Assembly: GCA_963778225.1 (NCBI GenBank)
Contig: CAVZTR010000012.1
Span: 434,001-498,000, forward strand
Reading direction: 5' to 3'
Length of the DNA: 64,000 nt
DNA from: JAGVSR01 sp963778225
GTDB lineage: Bacteria; Pseudomonadota; Alphaproteobacteria; Rhizobiales; Hyphomicrobiaceae
In this document: in pieces, positions 52,393-61,877 of the stretch
Layout: every line of letters starts with the position of its first letter
Numbering within the stretch: position 1 is the stretch's first letter
Program-made: the position numbers and the translations under genes
The notes under the pieces: generated by a model
The model's input: the letters and a program-made list of their open reading frames with translations, nothing else
Told to the model about the DNA's origin: nothing
Database searches by the model: none

Positions 52393-54264
52393 TCAGTACT
52401 GCTGGAAGTAGAGCAGGCGCGGGGGCGGCGCGGCCGAGTAGTATTTCTGCGGCTTGCCGAAGCTCGACTTGAACCAGGGTTGGGGTGCGCCGTAAGCGGC
52501 AAATGCCGGCCTTGGCTTCGGCCTCAGAGTGGCGATTTCGCCACCCTTGCGCAATTCGTCGTTCTGCTTCTTCAGGGCAAGGGCCGGATCGCGCGATGCG
52601 ATCAGCTTGATCGACTTGCCGGCGAGTGCATCGCTGTAACGCTTATCATGGCCGTAGATGTCCTTGAACTGCACGAGCGTGCCGTCGGGATTCACCCAGG
52701 TGGTGAGATAGGTATTGTACACGGGCAGGTGGGTCTTGAGTTCGATGCGTGCCGTGGACTTCACCTTCAACTGACGGGCGACGTCTTCGGCCGACCAACC
52801 TTCGACTTCGCCGAGAATGACTTCGGCGAAGCGCTCCGGATTGCGGACGCGGATGCAGCCGTGGCTGAAGGTGCGCTCCGTGCTGTTGAAGAGGTGCTTG
52901 TCGTTGGTGTCGTGCATGTAGACGTCGTGATGGTTCGGGAACATGAACTTCAGACGTCCCAGCGGATTGCCAGGGCCGGGACCCTGAATGATCGGCACGT
53001 TGCGGATGTCGACCTTCGACCACTTGATGCGGGCCGGATTGATCACGCGCTTGCCGTCGCGGATCTGCATGCCGCGGCGGGCGAGCACGCCATAGTCGCC
53101 ACCGCGCATGTGCGGCAGAATCTGGCGCAGCTTGATTGATTCCGGCACGCCCCATTCCGGCTGGAAAATGACGTGGTTCATTTCGTCGGAGAACACAGGC
53201 GTCTGGGTGTTGGGTTTACCGATGATGATGCGTTCCTGGTGAATGACTTCACCGGACTTGACCACGCGGGTCTGGAACTCGGGAAGGTTGTTCCAGACGT
53301 AGAGCTTGCCCATGTCGGCCGGCATCGTGCGCCAGCGCTCCAGGTTGACGAGGAATTTTTCCAGCTTGTCGCGGTTGGCGATGCGCGCAGGCGGCGCAGC
53401 ACGGTTCAAGGCCTCGCGCACGCCATCATCGACATAGCGCTTGCTCTCGTAGCCGGCGTTGTCGAGGTAGGTGCGGATTTTGCGCATCAAGGTGCGATCG
53501 AGAAGGTCGGCGTCTTCGGAGACTTCGGCTCCGAGCCGCTGGCGGATGATCTGCACGTCAGGATGGCGCTTGCCCGCGTCGATGCGCTCGCCGGGCGACA
53601 ATAAGGGCAGCGGCTTGCGGGCGATGTCGCCGCGCTCTTCCAGATAGGCGAGGCGAAGGCGCTCGAATTGCGGGTGCTGGGGATGGAAACTCCGCAAGCC
53701 AGCCACCACGTCGCCGCCGTTGGCTGCGATGGCGCGGAACACATCGCCGGCGTAGACGGTCCTGGGCGATGCATCGAGCCAACGCGAAAGTTGGGTTGCA
53801 TCGACGCGACCGCCGCGGGCGTGCCAGGCATAGCGGACCGCAGAGACGGACAAGTCGACCTCGGCTGCCGCGCGGGCGGCGACGGACGCGGTCGAGATGG
53901 GAAGATCAGGCAGACGGAATTGCGTGGGATCGAGGCCATAGAGATCGGCTTCGGCAAGCTCATCATAGAGCGCGCGGCCGGCGTCGGTCAGGCCGTGGGC
54001 GCTGGTCCAGTGCGGGCCGACACCCTGTTCGCGGTAGTGGCCAGAGAGCTGCGAGAGGTGGCCCTTCTCGATCGGGTCACGGGCCGCTTCCATGCGGCTT
54101 TCGACGTCTGCGATGATTGCAGCCACCGCTGCCTGTTCGTCGTCAGTGGCTTCGCCCGCGGCTACGGCGCCGTCGGTCGCCGTCCCGGCAGGCGCGGCGG
54201 TCAGGGGAACTGCCCACCCCATCACCGCTGCGAAGGCCGCCACCGCACACACAACCGAACGCAT
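52393..54264 (-). CDS. L,D-transpeptidase, YcbB/LdtD-like large form
   Basis: A 623-residue secreted enzyme that makes 3-3 crosslinks in peptidoglycan. Residues 1-24 are a signal peptide. A scaffold domain (YREQGVGPHWTSAHGLTDAG, LRSFHPQHPQFERLRLAYLE) comes first, then a peptidoglycan-binding-like region, then the YkuD catalytic domain with HDTNDKHLFNSTERTFSHGC and IRVRNPERFAEVILG, the Cys being the nucleophile. The usual YcbB lid (LRQILPHMRGGDYGVLARRG) is present. The start was set at the ATG before the signal peptide. Confidence 0.93.
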   Translation of the reverse strand: MRSVVCAVAAFAAVMGWAVPLTAAPAGTATDGAVAAGEATDDEQAAVAAIIADVESRMEAARDPIEKGHLSQLSGHYREQGVGPHWTSAHGLTDAGRALYDELAEADLYGLDPTQFRLPDLPISTASVAARAAAEVDLSVSAVRYAWHARGGRVDATQLSRWLDASPRTVYAGDVFRAIAANGGDVVAGLRSFHPQHPQFERLRLAYLEERGDIARKPLPLLSPGERIDAGKRHPDVQIIRQRLGAEVSEDADLLDRTLMRKIRTYLDNAGYESKRYVDDGVREALNRAAPPARIANRDKLEKFLVNLERWRTMPADMGKLYVWNNLPEFQTRVVKSGEVIHQERIIIGKPNTQTPVFSDEMNHVIFQPEWGVPESIKLRQILPHMRGGDYGVLARRGMQIRDGKRVINPARIKWSKVDIRNVPIIQGPGPGNPLGRLKFMFPNHHDVYMHDTNDKHLFNSTERTFSHGCIRVRNPERFAEVILGEVEGWSAEDVARQLKVKSTARIELKTHLPVYNTYLTTWVNPDGTLVQFKDIYGHDKRYSDALAGKSIKLIASRDPALALKKQNDELRKGGEIATLRPKPRPAFAAYGAPQPWFKSSFGKPQKYYSAAPPPRLLYFQQY

Positions 54265-54416
54265 CAAATCACTCCTGCACTCTATGCTCGAAAGGCGCAC
54301 TATTGCTGCGTCCCTAAAGGTTCGCCAACCGGAACCCATCAATTGCCCGGCTTATCTTTAGAGATGATAAACGGAGCATACGAATGATCGAAACCGTGGC
54401 CTGTAACCTACTGTTT

Positions 54417-54442
54417 TTCCCCAACGCATCATAGCTGGGGAA
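54417..54442. promoter_or_regulatory. Inverted repeat upstream of large L,D-transpeptidase
   Basis: TTCCCCA, 12 spacer bases, TGGGGAA: a perfect spaced dyad 150 bases before the transpeptidase start, between it and the DUF2939 gene. It lacks a U-tract in either direction, so it looks more like an operator than a terminator. The binding protein is unknown. Confidence 0.4.
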
Positions 54443-54480
54443 GATCCCTAACTAATTGTGTTGCAGGAACTAACGGCGTC

Positions 54481-55140
54481 TTAAATCCGGGGAACGAGGC
54501 GTGTCACACGCCAGCCGGTGCCTTCGAAAGACAATGTGGCTGTGAGGTCCGGTGCGGTGGCTTTCGCATCACGCGACAGGCCGATGGAAACGCCCAAGGG
54601 ACCTTCCAGGCCCACGGACTTGATGTTGCCAAATCCCAACCGGCGGCTCTGAGGGACGATGGGTGCTGCGGTTGCCGATACGCCAATTCCGGCCGGCATC
54701 GGGGCCGGGTCCGTTTTCGTGCCGAAGAGATCGCGGACGAAGCCGCCCACCTGACCGGCGAGATCCGGCGTGCCTGTCTTCATGGAGTTGATGAACTCGC
54801 GCAGGCTTTTGCCTTCAGCGTGGAGGCGAATGAGCGATTGCGGTGTCAGCAGGGTGTCGAGTGAGGCTTCGACCAGTTTCGGCAACGTATCCTTGCTCAC
54901 TTTCTCGATGATGAGATCGCTGCCAGGCGTGCCTTTCGTGGCCTCTTTGAGGTTCTGCTCGATACCGGCCGTGACTGCCGGCCGAAGCGAGTTGCGGACG
55001 GCAGGAAAATCAATGCCGCGTTCGACGCCGGCAACATCGCCGCTTTCGAGGGCGAGCTTGAGCTGGTAGGCCGACCAGGCGGGCCAGGCGACGTAGAATA
55101 GACCTGCCAAGACAATGGCGAGACCGGTCAGCAAGCGCAT
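54481..55140 (-). CDS. DUF2939 family protein
   Basis: A 219-residue protein with one N-terminal hydrophobic segment (LLTGLAIVLAGLFYVAWPAW) followed by the DUF2939 opening AYQLKLALESGDVAGVERGI, DFPAVRNSLRPAVTAGI. The rest is probably periplasmic, ending VGLEGPLGVSIGLSRD and ATLSFEGTGWRVTRL. Function of the family is unknown. The start is the ATG directly before the hydrophobic segment. It is divergent from recQ, with 249 bases between, and nothing else was recognised in that gap except a direct repeat of CCGGCCGC near 55190-55208. Confidence 0.85.
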   Translation of the reverse strand: MRLLTGLAIVLAGLFYVAWPAWSAYQLKLALESGDVAGVERGIDFPAVRNSLRPAVTAGIEQNLKEATKGTPGSDLIIEKVSKDTLPKLVEASLDTLLTPQSLIRLHAEGKSLREFINSMKTGTPDLAGQVGGFVRDLFGTKTDPAPMPAGIGVSATAAPIVPQSRRLGFGNIKSVGLEGPLGVSIGLSRDAKATAPDLTATLSFEGTGWRVTRLVPRI

Positions 55141-55389
55141 GTTTCGACAGTCCTCTGGTTGCGGATAGCGACTTTGCTGTCCCCGAGCCGGCCGCATGTG
55201 CCGGCCGCCTTGTGGGAGGCGGTTGTAGGTCACGACAGTGGCAGCGTCACGTCAGACGACGGAAAAGTTTGTCTTTCGCGTTTCGCGACGGCGCGGATTT
55301 CACGGGACAAGATCTCGGCAGCGGCCGCACGGGAGCCGGAATCATCTAAGAGTGCTGGATCCATCCTCTTGTTTGACCGAACAGAACCC

Positions 55390-57576
55390 ATGCCCCCCGC
55401 CGCTCAGCGGAAACCATCGACCGAGGGACCCACGCTCAAGGCCGCCCTCGGTGTCCTCGAACGCGTGTTCGGCTATCACAGCTTCCGGCTGCACCAGTCC
55501 GCCATCATCGAGACCGTGCTCGCGGGGCGAGATGCCCTCGTTCTGATGCCAACCGGCGGCGGCAAGTCGCTGTGCTACCAGATCCCGGCCATCGTCCGGG
55601 CCGGTACGGGCATCGTCGTCTCACCGCTGATCGCGCTGATGCAGGATCAGGTGGACGCGCTCAAGGAAGCGGGCGTTTCGGCGGCGTTTCTCAATTCGAG
55701 CCTGTCGTTTCCCGAACAGCAGGCGGTGGAACGGCAGCTCGTCGCCGGTGCGCTCGACTTATTGTATGTCGCGCCCGAACGGCTGTTGCAGGAGCGGATG
55801 ATCTCGCTGCTCGGGCAGACGACGATTTCGCTGTTCGCCATCGATGAAGCGCATTGCGTTTCGCAGTGGGGTCATGATTTCCGGCCGGAATACCGGCAGC
55901 TGCGCCAGCTCGCCGACCGTTTTCCGGGCGTGCCGCGGGTGGCGCTGACGGCGACAGCGGATGAGCGCACGCGGGAAGAGATCGTCGCGGAACTCAGCCT
56001 CGAGCAGGCGGAGCGGTTCGTTGCGAGTTTTGACCGGCCGAACATTCGCTACACCATTGCAGAGATGGGGTCGGTCAGCGCGCGCGAGCGGCTTTGGCAG
56101 TTCATCGAGGCAGAGCATCCGGAAGATGCGGGCATCGTCTACTGCCTGTCGCGCAAGCAGGTGGAAGAGACCGCTGCGTGGCTGACGACGAAAGGCCGGC
56201 GGGCGCTCGCCTATCACGCGGGGCTCGATCCGCAGATCCGGCGACGGGCGCAGGAGCGGTTTCTGCAGGAGGATGGGCTCATCATCGTCGCGACGATCGC
56301 GTTCGGCATGGGGATCGACAAGCCGGACGTGCGCTTCGTGGCCCATTTGAGCCTGCCGAAATCGATTGAAGCCTATTACCAGGAGACGGGGCGCGCGGGG
56401 CGTGACGGGGAGCCGGCCAATGCTTGGCTTGCCTATTCGTTGCAGGACGTCATTCAGCAGCGGCAGTGGATCGCGCAGTCGGATGGCGCGGACGCTTTCA
56501 AGCAGGTGCAGCGGCAGAAACTCGATGCACTGATCGGGCTCGGGGAAATGGTGACGTGCCGGCGACAGGCGCTGCTGGCTTACTTCGGCCAGGGCGGCAG
56601 CCCGCCGTGCGGGAATTGCGACAACTGTCTCACACCGCCGGCGACGGAGGATGGAACCGTTCTGGCGCAGAAGGCGCTGTCGACGGTTTATCGGACGGGC
56701 CAGCGCTACGGTGTCGGCTATCTGATCGACATCCTGCATGGGAAAGCAGATGAGCGTTGCATCCGGTCATCGCATGACAAGCTGACGGTGTTCGGCATCG
56801 GCAAAGAGACGGACGCGACGGTCTGGCGCGGACTTTACCGGCAGCTCGTGGCGCAGGGTTACCTCACCGGCGATGACGAGGGCTTTGGCACGCTGGTGCT
56901 GACGGACCGGGCGAGGCCACTGCTGCGCGGGGAAGAAAAGTTTCTCATGCGCGTGGCAACGGCCAACGACCGCGGCGGCAAGACCAAGCGCGAGAAGAAG
57001 AGCCCGGCAGCGGCCGGCGTCGCATCCGAACATCAGGCAGCGTTCACTGCTCTGCGGGCGCTACGGGCCAGGCTGGCGGCGGAAGCGAAGCTGCCGCCGT
57101 ATGTGATCTGTCACGACCGGACGTTGGCTGAACTGGCCGAGAAGCGTCCACAGACACTCGATGCGCTCGGCGATATCACGGGGCTCGGGGCGAGCAAGAT
57201 CAAGCGATACGGACAGGCGATGCTGGATACGCTGGCTGCGTTTGCCAGCCATCCCGTCTTGAAGAACCGATTGTCAGCAACAGTGAACGAGACGCTGGCG
57301 CTGCACCTGCAGGGTCTCGACGCGGAGACGATCGCGGAGCGGCGCGGCCTCGGCGTGGGCACGATCTACGGCCATTTCGCGGAAGCGATCGAGGCCGGCC
57401 TGATCGAGGCGCGTGCGGTGCTGAAGGACCTCGACGACGGCGATCTCGACGAGATCCACGAGGCGTTCGAACGCACGGCGACGCTCGAAAGCGGTAAGCT
57501 CGGGCCTGCTCATGGCGCACTCGATGGCCGGTTCGATTACGGCATCCTCAAGTGTGTGCTGGCGGAATTGGCCTGA
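55390..57576 (+). CDS. recQ: ATP-dependent DNA helicase RecQ
   Basis: A 728-residue 3'-5' helicase for recombination and fork repair. Walker A MPTGGGKS is at 53-60, the DEAH box at 152-155 (IDEAHCVSQWGHDFRPEY), motif VI region is YYQETGRAGRDGEPANAW, and the zinc part of the RQC domain is seen in CRRQALLAYFGQGGSPPCGN followed by CDNC. An HRDC domain (about 545-625, ALRALRARLAAEAKLPPYVI) and a C-terminal HTH_40-like part (LSATVNETLALHLQGLDAET) complete it. It is longer than E. coli RecQ because of the last domain. The frame is open 230 bases upstream but homology begins at this ATG. Confidence 0.96.
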   Translation: MPPAAQRKPSTEGPTLKAALGVLERVFGYHSFRLHQSAIIETVLAGRDALVLMPTGGGKSLCYQIPAIVRAGTGIVVSPLIALMQDQVDALKEAGVSAAFLNSSLSFPEQQAVERQLVAGALDLLYVAPERLLQERMISLLGQTTISLFAIDEAHCVSQWGHDFRPEYRQLRQLADRFPGVPRVALTATADERTREEIVAELSLEQAERFVASFDRPNIRYTIAEMGSVSARERLWQFIEAEHPEDAGIVYCLSRKQVEETAAWLTTKGRRALAYHAGLDPQIRRRAQERFLQEDGLIIVATIAFGMGIDKPDVRFVAHLSLPKSIEAYYQETGRAGRDGEPANAWLAYSLQDVIQQRQWIAQSDGADAFKQVQRQKLDALIGLGEMVTCRRQALLAYFGQGGSPPCGNCDNCLTPPATEDGTVLAQKALSTVYRTGQRYGVGYLIDILHGKADERCIRSSHDKLTVFGIGKETDATVWRGLYRQLVAQGYLTGDDEGFGTLVLTDRARPLLRGEEKFLMRVATANDRGGKTKREKKSPAAAGVASEHQAAFTALRALRARLAAEAKLPPYVICHDRTLAELAEKRPQTLDALGDITGLGASKIKRYGQAMLDTLAAFASHPVLKNRLSATVNETLALHLQGLDAETIAERRGLGVGTIYGHFAEAIEAGLIEARAVLKDLDDGDLDEIHEAFERTATLESGKLGPAHGALDGRFDYGILKCVLAELA

Positions 57577-57580
57577 TGGG

Positions 57581-57916
57581 CTATTTGCCCGACTTGGTGA
57601 AGCCGTCGCGCGCAGCAAGGGCGAGGCCGAACAGCAGCCCCGAATGAAAGAACGCGCTCGCCAGCGTCAGTGAGCTCTGGCTCCAGATGAGACCCGGCGA
57701 CAGCGCCATCAGACCCACGGCCGCGATGTAACCGACGACCAGCCGCGACGGCAGCTCCGATCCGAAGCGCCAAGCCACCAGCCCGGCCGCGGCGAGCACG
57801 ATGGCGGCTTTCATCAGAGCCATAAAGCGCAGCAGGAGGGTCAAGTCGGCATCGGCCGTGGCGTCGGGTGCAGACAGGTGACCTGCGATCACGCCTGTCA
57901 TCGCGGCCAGGATCAC
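57581..57916 (-). CDS. Hypothetical membrane protein
   Basis: A 111-residue protein with three or four hydrophobic segments (ILAAMTGVIAGHL, AIVLAAAGLVAWRFG, LVVGYIAAVGLMALSPGLIW, and FFHSGLLFGLALAARD). It starts at a GTG that lies inside a hydrophobic stretch. The same frame continues upstream for about 40 codons (WPLSAQSLTVRRAILASVV precedes the GTG) with no ATG or GTG, so the true start may be a rarer codon such as CTG at 57949. No family recognised. Tail-to-tail with recQ, 4 bases apart. Confidence 0.65.
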   Translation of the reverse strand: MILAAMTGVIAGHLSAPDATADADLTLLLRFMALMKAAIVLAAAGLVAWRFGSELPSRLVVGYIAAVGLMALSPGLIWSQSSLTLASAFFHSGLLFGLALAARDGFTKSGK

Positions 57917-58228
57917 GACGGAGGCGAGGATGGCCCGCCGGACGGTCAGCGATTGAGCGCTGAGGGGCCACGACTGTGACGGCCGGGCGATATCGATGGC
58001 CGTGCTTCCCTCCGAATGGACAGGCCTCCGAGGTCACCTGCGCGTGTGGCGCTTGTCAAGCTGAGCGGTTCATCGGGTTCATCGGTAGGACGCGCGGGGA
58101 GCCGCGATCGATAGATTTCGCCGATGTGGCCGCGAAACATCTTCCCTAAGAAGAATTAACCCCTATGTGCTAGACCGAACACCGCGGGCACATTAGCCTC
58201 GCACATCAATGCTTTCTGGAGGCGCCCC

Positions 58229-58534
58229 GTGGCCGGTACCCTGCTCAAGACGATGATGGCAGCTCTTCTCGTGACCGGGATTGCAGCGGCTGCCGCCCCG
58301 CGGCCCGCCGAGGCGCAATCGACGTCGAACGGGAAGAAGGCCAAGCCGCTGACCGGCAAGAGCTACTACGGACGCCGGGGCGGTTACACGGTGCGCAAGT
58401 CGGACATCATCGGTGACTCGCGGCGGCAGGATCCGTCGATCAATGCCCGTACGTCGGGCGCGCCGCTGATGGGTGATTTCTTCTGGGAACAGCCCACGTC
58501 GCCGATTGGTGGCAACACCTCATACATGCACTAA
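58229..58534 (+). CDS. Small secreted hypothetical protein
   Basis: A 101-residue protein starting at GTG with a GGAGG 8 bases before. Residues 1-30 are a signal peptide (LLKTMMAALLVTGIAAAAAP, then RPAEAQ). The mature part is basic and Gly/Ser/Tyr-rich (KSYYGRRGGYTVRKSDIIGD, SINARTSGAPLMGDFFWEQP), without cysteines. Function unknown. It ends in a terminator, so it is a single-gene unit. Confidence 0.75.
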   Translation: MAGTLLKTMMAALLVTGIAAAAAPRPAEAQSTSNGKKAKPLTGKSYYGRRGGYTVRKSDIIGDSRRQDPSINARTSGAPLMGDFFWEQPTSPIGGNTSYMH

Positions 58535-58591
58535 GCGCGCACTGGGGCGCGTTCACGACGCCCGCTGTCGCTCATTTGACCTGAGATTGAT

Positions 58592-58628
58592 AAAGGTGCG
58601 CCCGCAACGGCGTGCCTTTGTTGTTTTT
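58592..58628 (+). terminator. Terminator after small secreted protein gene
   Basis: An 11-bp stem AAAGGTGCGCC / GGCGTGCCTTT with two central G-U pairs and a 6-base loop, followed by GTTGTTTTT. It lies 58 bases after the stop codon. Confidence 0.75.
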
Positions 58629-58923
58629 GGCGCCGCTTTAGATCAAGCTGTGACCTAGCTGCTTGCAGAACTTGCCGCATCTATGTACGCCAGCCGCGAC
58701 TGCCAAATATCTGGGCGTTTGCCTATATTTCTTTCATTTTCGACGAAGTTTGTTATCGTGCAGCCCAGTTCAGATCTAGCTTTTTCCGAGCCCCGCAGTT
58801 GAGTCAGGGGAATGATTTTCGCAGCGGTCTGCGAACTTCCCCAGCTTCAAACACTTACATGACAGAGACGCAGCGCGTGTAATGGCGCCATGGCGTCCGT
58901 CAATCATCGATGGGCCAGTGATC
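58629..58923. promoter_or_regulatory. AT-richer upstream region of marR-like gene
   Basis: No gene is supported. From about 58700 to 58770 the DNA is distinctly AT-richer than its surroundings and contains AAATAT and ATATTT arms 14 bases apart (around 58707-58731), a dyad of the kind a MarR protein could bind. A promoter is probable there but its boxes could not be fixed. Confidence 0.4.
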
Positions 58924-59433
58924 ATGACGACAACGACAAAGAATGAACGTGCAGAGCATAAGTCAGGCGAAGCAAGAGATCGCGTGCAGCCTGATTCGAC
59001 CCTGAGCTTCGCTTCGCAGAGTGCCACGCACTTGTTGCATCGCGCCGGCCAACACGCCGAAGAGCTGTTTGCTCGCGCCTCGGGCGAACTTGGCATTACG
59101 GCTCGCCAGTTCATCGTTCTGGCGGCGATCGACGGCTTGGATAAGCCCAGTCAGACCACGCTTTGCGATGTCTCTGGCATCGATCGCTCGACGCTGGCTG
59201 ACATCGTCCGAAGGCTAGAGATGCGCGGGCTCATCCACCGTCAGCGAACAAAGACGGATGCGCGCATGTATGCCGTCAACGTGACCGAAGAAGGCCGGTC
59301 CATTCTCATGCGCGCAGCGCCCATCGCGCGCGAGGTGGAGGAGGAGCTCTTAGCCGGGTTCAGCGAAGCCGACCGTGAAGCGTTCAAAACGCTACTCGGC
59401 CGGATCATGTCGCTGGGGTCGAAGGCTGCCTGA
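58924..59433 (+). CDS. MarR family transcriptional regulator
   Basis: A 169-residue winged-helix regulator. Residues 25-60 form the dimer helix (HLLHRAGQHAEELFARASGE), 60-110 the helix-turn-helix (LGITARQFIVLAAIDGL, TTLCDVSGIDRSTLADIVRR), and the wing is MRGLIHRQRTKTDARMYAVN, where Asp-Ala-Arg is the usual MarR wing signature. The ATG at 58924 starts a Thr/Lys-rich tail; an earlier ATG at 58882 would add 14 residues. It is convergent with the glutamine-synthetase-like gene, 2 bases apart. Regulated genes are not evident. Confidence 0.9.
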   Translation: MTTTTKNERAEHKSGEARDRVQPDSTLSFASQSATHLLHRAGQHAEELFARASGELGITARQFIVLAAIDGLDKPSQTTLCDVSGIDRSTLADIVRRLEMRGLIHRQRTKTDARMYAVNVTEEGRSILMRAAPIAREVEEELLAGFSEADREAFKTLLGRIMSLGSKAA

Positions 59434-59435
59434 GG

Positions 59436-60836
59436 CTAGACGCTGAGCAGCAGGTGCTCGCGTTCCCACGGGCTTATCACGCGCATGAACTCCTCGAACT
59501 CGGACCGCTTCATTTGCATGTAAACGTGGCTGAAGCGGTGGCCGAGGATGTCGTGCAGATCCTTGCTGTCTTCGAACTCGAGAAGCGCTTCGAGGAGTCC
59601 GCGCGGCAGCTGATGGGCGTTGCGGTAGGCGTTACCTGCAACGGCGGGACGCGGCTGGAGATGGTTCTTCATGCCGAGGTAGCCGCTGGCAAGGCTGGCG
59701 GCGATCGCGAGATAGGGATTGCTATCCGATCCGGGGAGCCGGTTTTCAACGCGGCGGGCGCCGGGGCCCGATACGGGAATGCGTAATCCGGCCGAGCGGT
59801 TGTCAAGACCCCACTCGACATTGATCGGGGCGGCGCCGCCGGGCACCAGACGGCGGTACGAATTCACGTACGGAGCAAACAGACACATGGCGGACGGCAG
59901 ATAGGTCTGCTGGCCGGCCAGGAAATGGTGGAACAGCTTGCTCGGCTGGCCGTGTTCATCTGTGAAGATGTTGCGGCCCGTTTTCTTGTCGACGATGCTC
60001 TGGTGGATGTGCATGGCGCTACCGGGCTCATTTTCGAGCGGCTTTGCCATGAACGTCGCGTAGCACCCGTGCTTGAATGCGGCCTCGCGGATGGTGCGCT
60101 TGAACAGAAAAACCTGATCGGCGAGATGAACGGGATCGCCGTGCACGAGGTTGATTTCGAGCTGTGCCGCGCCGCCTTCCTGAATGATCGTGTCGATCTG
60201 CAGGTACTGGAGTTCGGCAAATTCATAAATGTCGTCGACGATCTTGTCGTATTCGTCCACGGCGCCGAGGCTGTAGGCCTGACGGCCGGAGCCCTTACGG
60301 CCCGAGCGCCCCGTCGGCGGTTCCAGCGGATAATCGGGATCGGGATTGGTTTTCGTCAGGTAGAATTCGAGTTCGGGCGCCACGACGGGCGCCCAGCCCT
60401 CTTGCGCATAGAGTTCGACCACACGGCGCAAGACTGCGCGGGGGGCGATCTCGACGGGATCTCCATTCTGCCACGTCGCATCGTGAATGACCTGGGCGGT
60501 GGGGCTGGATGCCCACGGCGCGGGGCGGATCGTCGTCAGGTCCGGAACCATCATCAAGTCGCTCTCGGCATAGAGCGCCTGGCCGTCCTCTTCGAAGCCC
60601 ACGTAATCGCCGGTGATCGTCTGATGGAAGATCGAGATCGGCAGATGGACCGGTTCGAGCTTTACGAATTTTTCGACCGGCATCGTCTTGCCGCGCGCCA
60701 CACCGGCAATGTCGGGGACCGCGCAGTCGACTTCCTCAATCCGGTGAGCGCGGACCCAAGCCCGCACGTCTTCCGCCCTTGTTCCGACGCCCAAAATCTC
60801 GCTCTCGCCAGACCCGGACCGCTGCTCGGCACTCAT
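59436..60836 (-). CDS. Glutamine synthetase family, gamma-glutamylputrescine synthetase-like
   Basis: A 466-residue GSIII/PuuA-type ligase. It has the catalytic fold with VVAPELEFYLTKTNPDPDYP, AAQLEINLVHGDPVHLADQV, ENEPGSAMHIHQSIVD and the ATP/metal site ENRLPGSDSNPYLAIAAS. The N-terminus (IEEVDCAVPDIAGVARGKTM) is the family's beta-Grasp part. It would join glutamate to putrescine or a similar amine as the first step of polyamine breakdown. Support comes from the adjacent GntR regulator, potF and ABC ATPase. The start was set at MSAEQRSG; a longer frame exists. Other substrates (ethanolamine, ammonia) are possible. Confidence 0.88.
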   Translation of the reverse strand: MSAEQRSGSGESEILGVGTRAEDVRAWVRAHRIEEVDCAVPDIAGVARGKTMPVEKFVKLEPVHLPISIFHQTITGDYVGFEEDGQALYAESDLMMVPDLTTIRPAPWASSPTAQVIHDATWQNGDPVEIAPRAVLRRVVELYAQEGWAPVVAPELEFYLTKTNPDPDYPLEPPTGRSGRKGSGRQAYSLGAVDEYDKIVDDIYEFAELQYLQIDTIIQEGGAAQLEINLVHGDPVHLADQVFLFKRTIREAAFKHGCYATFMAKPLENEPGSAMHIHQSIVDKKTGRNIFTDEHGQPSKLFHHFLAGQQTYLPSAMCLFAPYVNSYRRLVPGGAAPINVEWGLDNRSAGLRIPVSGPGARRVENRLPGSDSNPYLAIAASLASGYLGMKNHLQPRPAVAGNAYRNAHQLPRGLLEALLEFEDSKDLHDILGHRFSHVYMQMKRSEFEEFMRVISPWEREHLLLSV

Positions 60837-60993
60837 GCTCGCACCTGATGCAATGTTATGTTGCTGATGAAACGCCACCGACGGTGCCGGCAGCCGGAGA
60901 GCCTAAGACCGGCTCACACGCGGACTTGATTCATCACCGTCTTTCGAAATGAAGGCCGGCGAATGGTGCATCCGCGCGGGCACCTCCGCCGAA

Positions 60994-61003
60994 TGTGATC
61001 ACA
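60994..61003. promoter_or_regulatory. Probable GntR operator A (TGTGATCACA)
   Basis: A perfect 10-base palindrome, within AATGTGATCACAAAT, in the gap upstream of the glutamine-synthetase-like gene and just downstream of the GntR gene. The same palindrome occurs before potF. It fits the TTGT-type half sites of FCD GntR regulators. Confidence 0.65.
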
Positions 61004-61062
61004 AATCCGACCCGAACTCAAGGCGGGGCCAGGCACGGACATGGTCGAACGGCGCTAAGTCT

Positions 61063-61788
61063 TCACCCGGCGCGGGATAAAACCGCTTCGCCGATGAAGC
61101 CCATACCTTGCCCGATATCGGCATCGATAGCCTTTCGGAGGTCTGCGGCGCTCCCCTTCTTCATCGCGGCGATCGCGAATTCATGATGATCTTCGATGGT
61201 GGACGTACCGATCCGGCCATAGGCCATGCGCATAAAGGGGCCGAACTGGAGCCAGATGCTCTCGACCAGAGCGACGAGCGTCCAGGCCTCCGATTTGCGA
61301 TAGATCGCAAAGTGGAAATGGTAGTTGGCGCGCATGTAGCCCTCGGTGTCTCCGGCACGCATGGCGGTGTCGATCGACCGGTCCACCGCTTCGATTGCGG
61401 CAATATCGGCCTTTGTGAGCTTGGCGAGCGCGCGGGCTGCAAGTTCAGGTTCGAGTGCACGGCGGGCGAACAAAATCTGCTCGAATGTCTCGCGCGTCAT
61501 CGGCGCAACCATGACGCGGCGATTGTCCTGCAGCAGCAGCGCGCGTTCGGCAATGAGCCTGCGGACGGCCTCGCGGACCGGCATGGGGCTCACGCCCAGT
61601 TCATCGGCAAGGCCACGCAGCGTCACCGCTGAGCCGGGCTTGATGCCGCCGTACAGGATCTGCTCCCGCAGCCGGCGATAGACTTCCTCGTGCGTGGTAA
61701 GTCCCACGACTGTATGGGTTTCTGGCGGTTCGTCGCCGCCGTTCGCGCCGGCTTTGCCGCCGGCGGATGCACCTGTCAGACGCTTCAT
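61063..61788 (-). CDS. GntR family regulator, FCD subfamily
   Basis: A 241-residue regulator. The N-terminal winged helix is VYRRLREQILYGGIKPGSAV with HTH VTLRGLADELGVSPMPVREA. Residues 105-241 form an FCD ligand domain (FEQILFARRALEPELAARAL, YHFHFAIYRKSEAWTLVALV) with conserved Asp/His that often hold a metal. GAGGAG sits 9 bases before the ATG. It lies between the glutamine-synthetase-like gene and potF, and palindromes flank it on both sides. It probably responds to putrescine or a breakdown product. Confidence 0.92.
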   Translation of the reverse strand: MKRLTGASAGGKAGANGGDEPPETHTVVGLTTHEEVYRRLREQILYGGIKPGSAVTLRGLADELGVSPMPVREAVRRLIAERALLLQDNRRVMVAPMTRETFEQILFARRALEPELAARALAKLTKADIAAIEAVDRSIDTAMRAGDTEGYMRANYHFHFAIYRKSEAWTLVALVESIWLQFGPFMRMAYGRIGTSTIEDHHEFAIAAMKKGSAADLRKAIDADIGQGMGFIGEAVLSRAG

Positions 61789-61877
61789 GCGACCGACTAC
61801 TCCTCGACTGTCACCGGCGGGGTGCCGCCCGCTTGTGTGGCACATTGATGAAACGACACTCTTGTAGCGCCGGAATT

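Noticed and set aside
57537..58037. 166-codon minus-strand frame overlapping the end of recQ
   Set aside because: It overlaps recQ and has mixed charged composition; the alternative frame gives a clean membrane protein.
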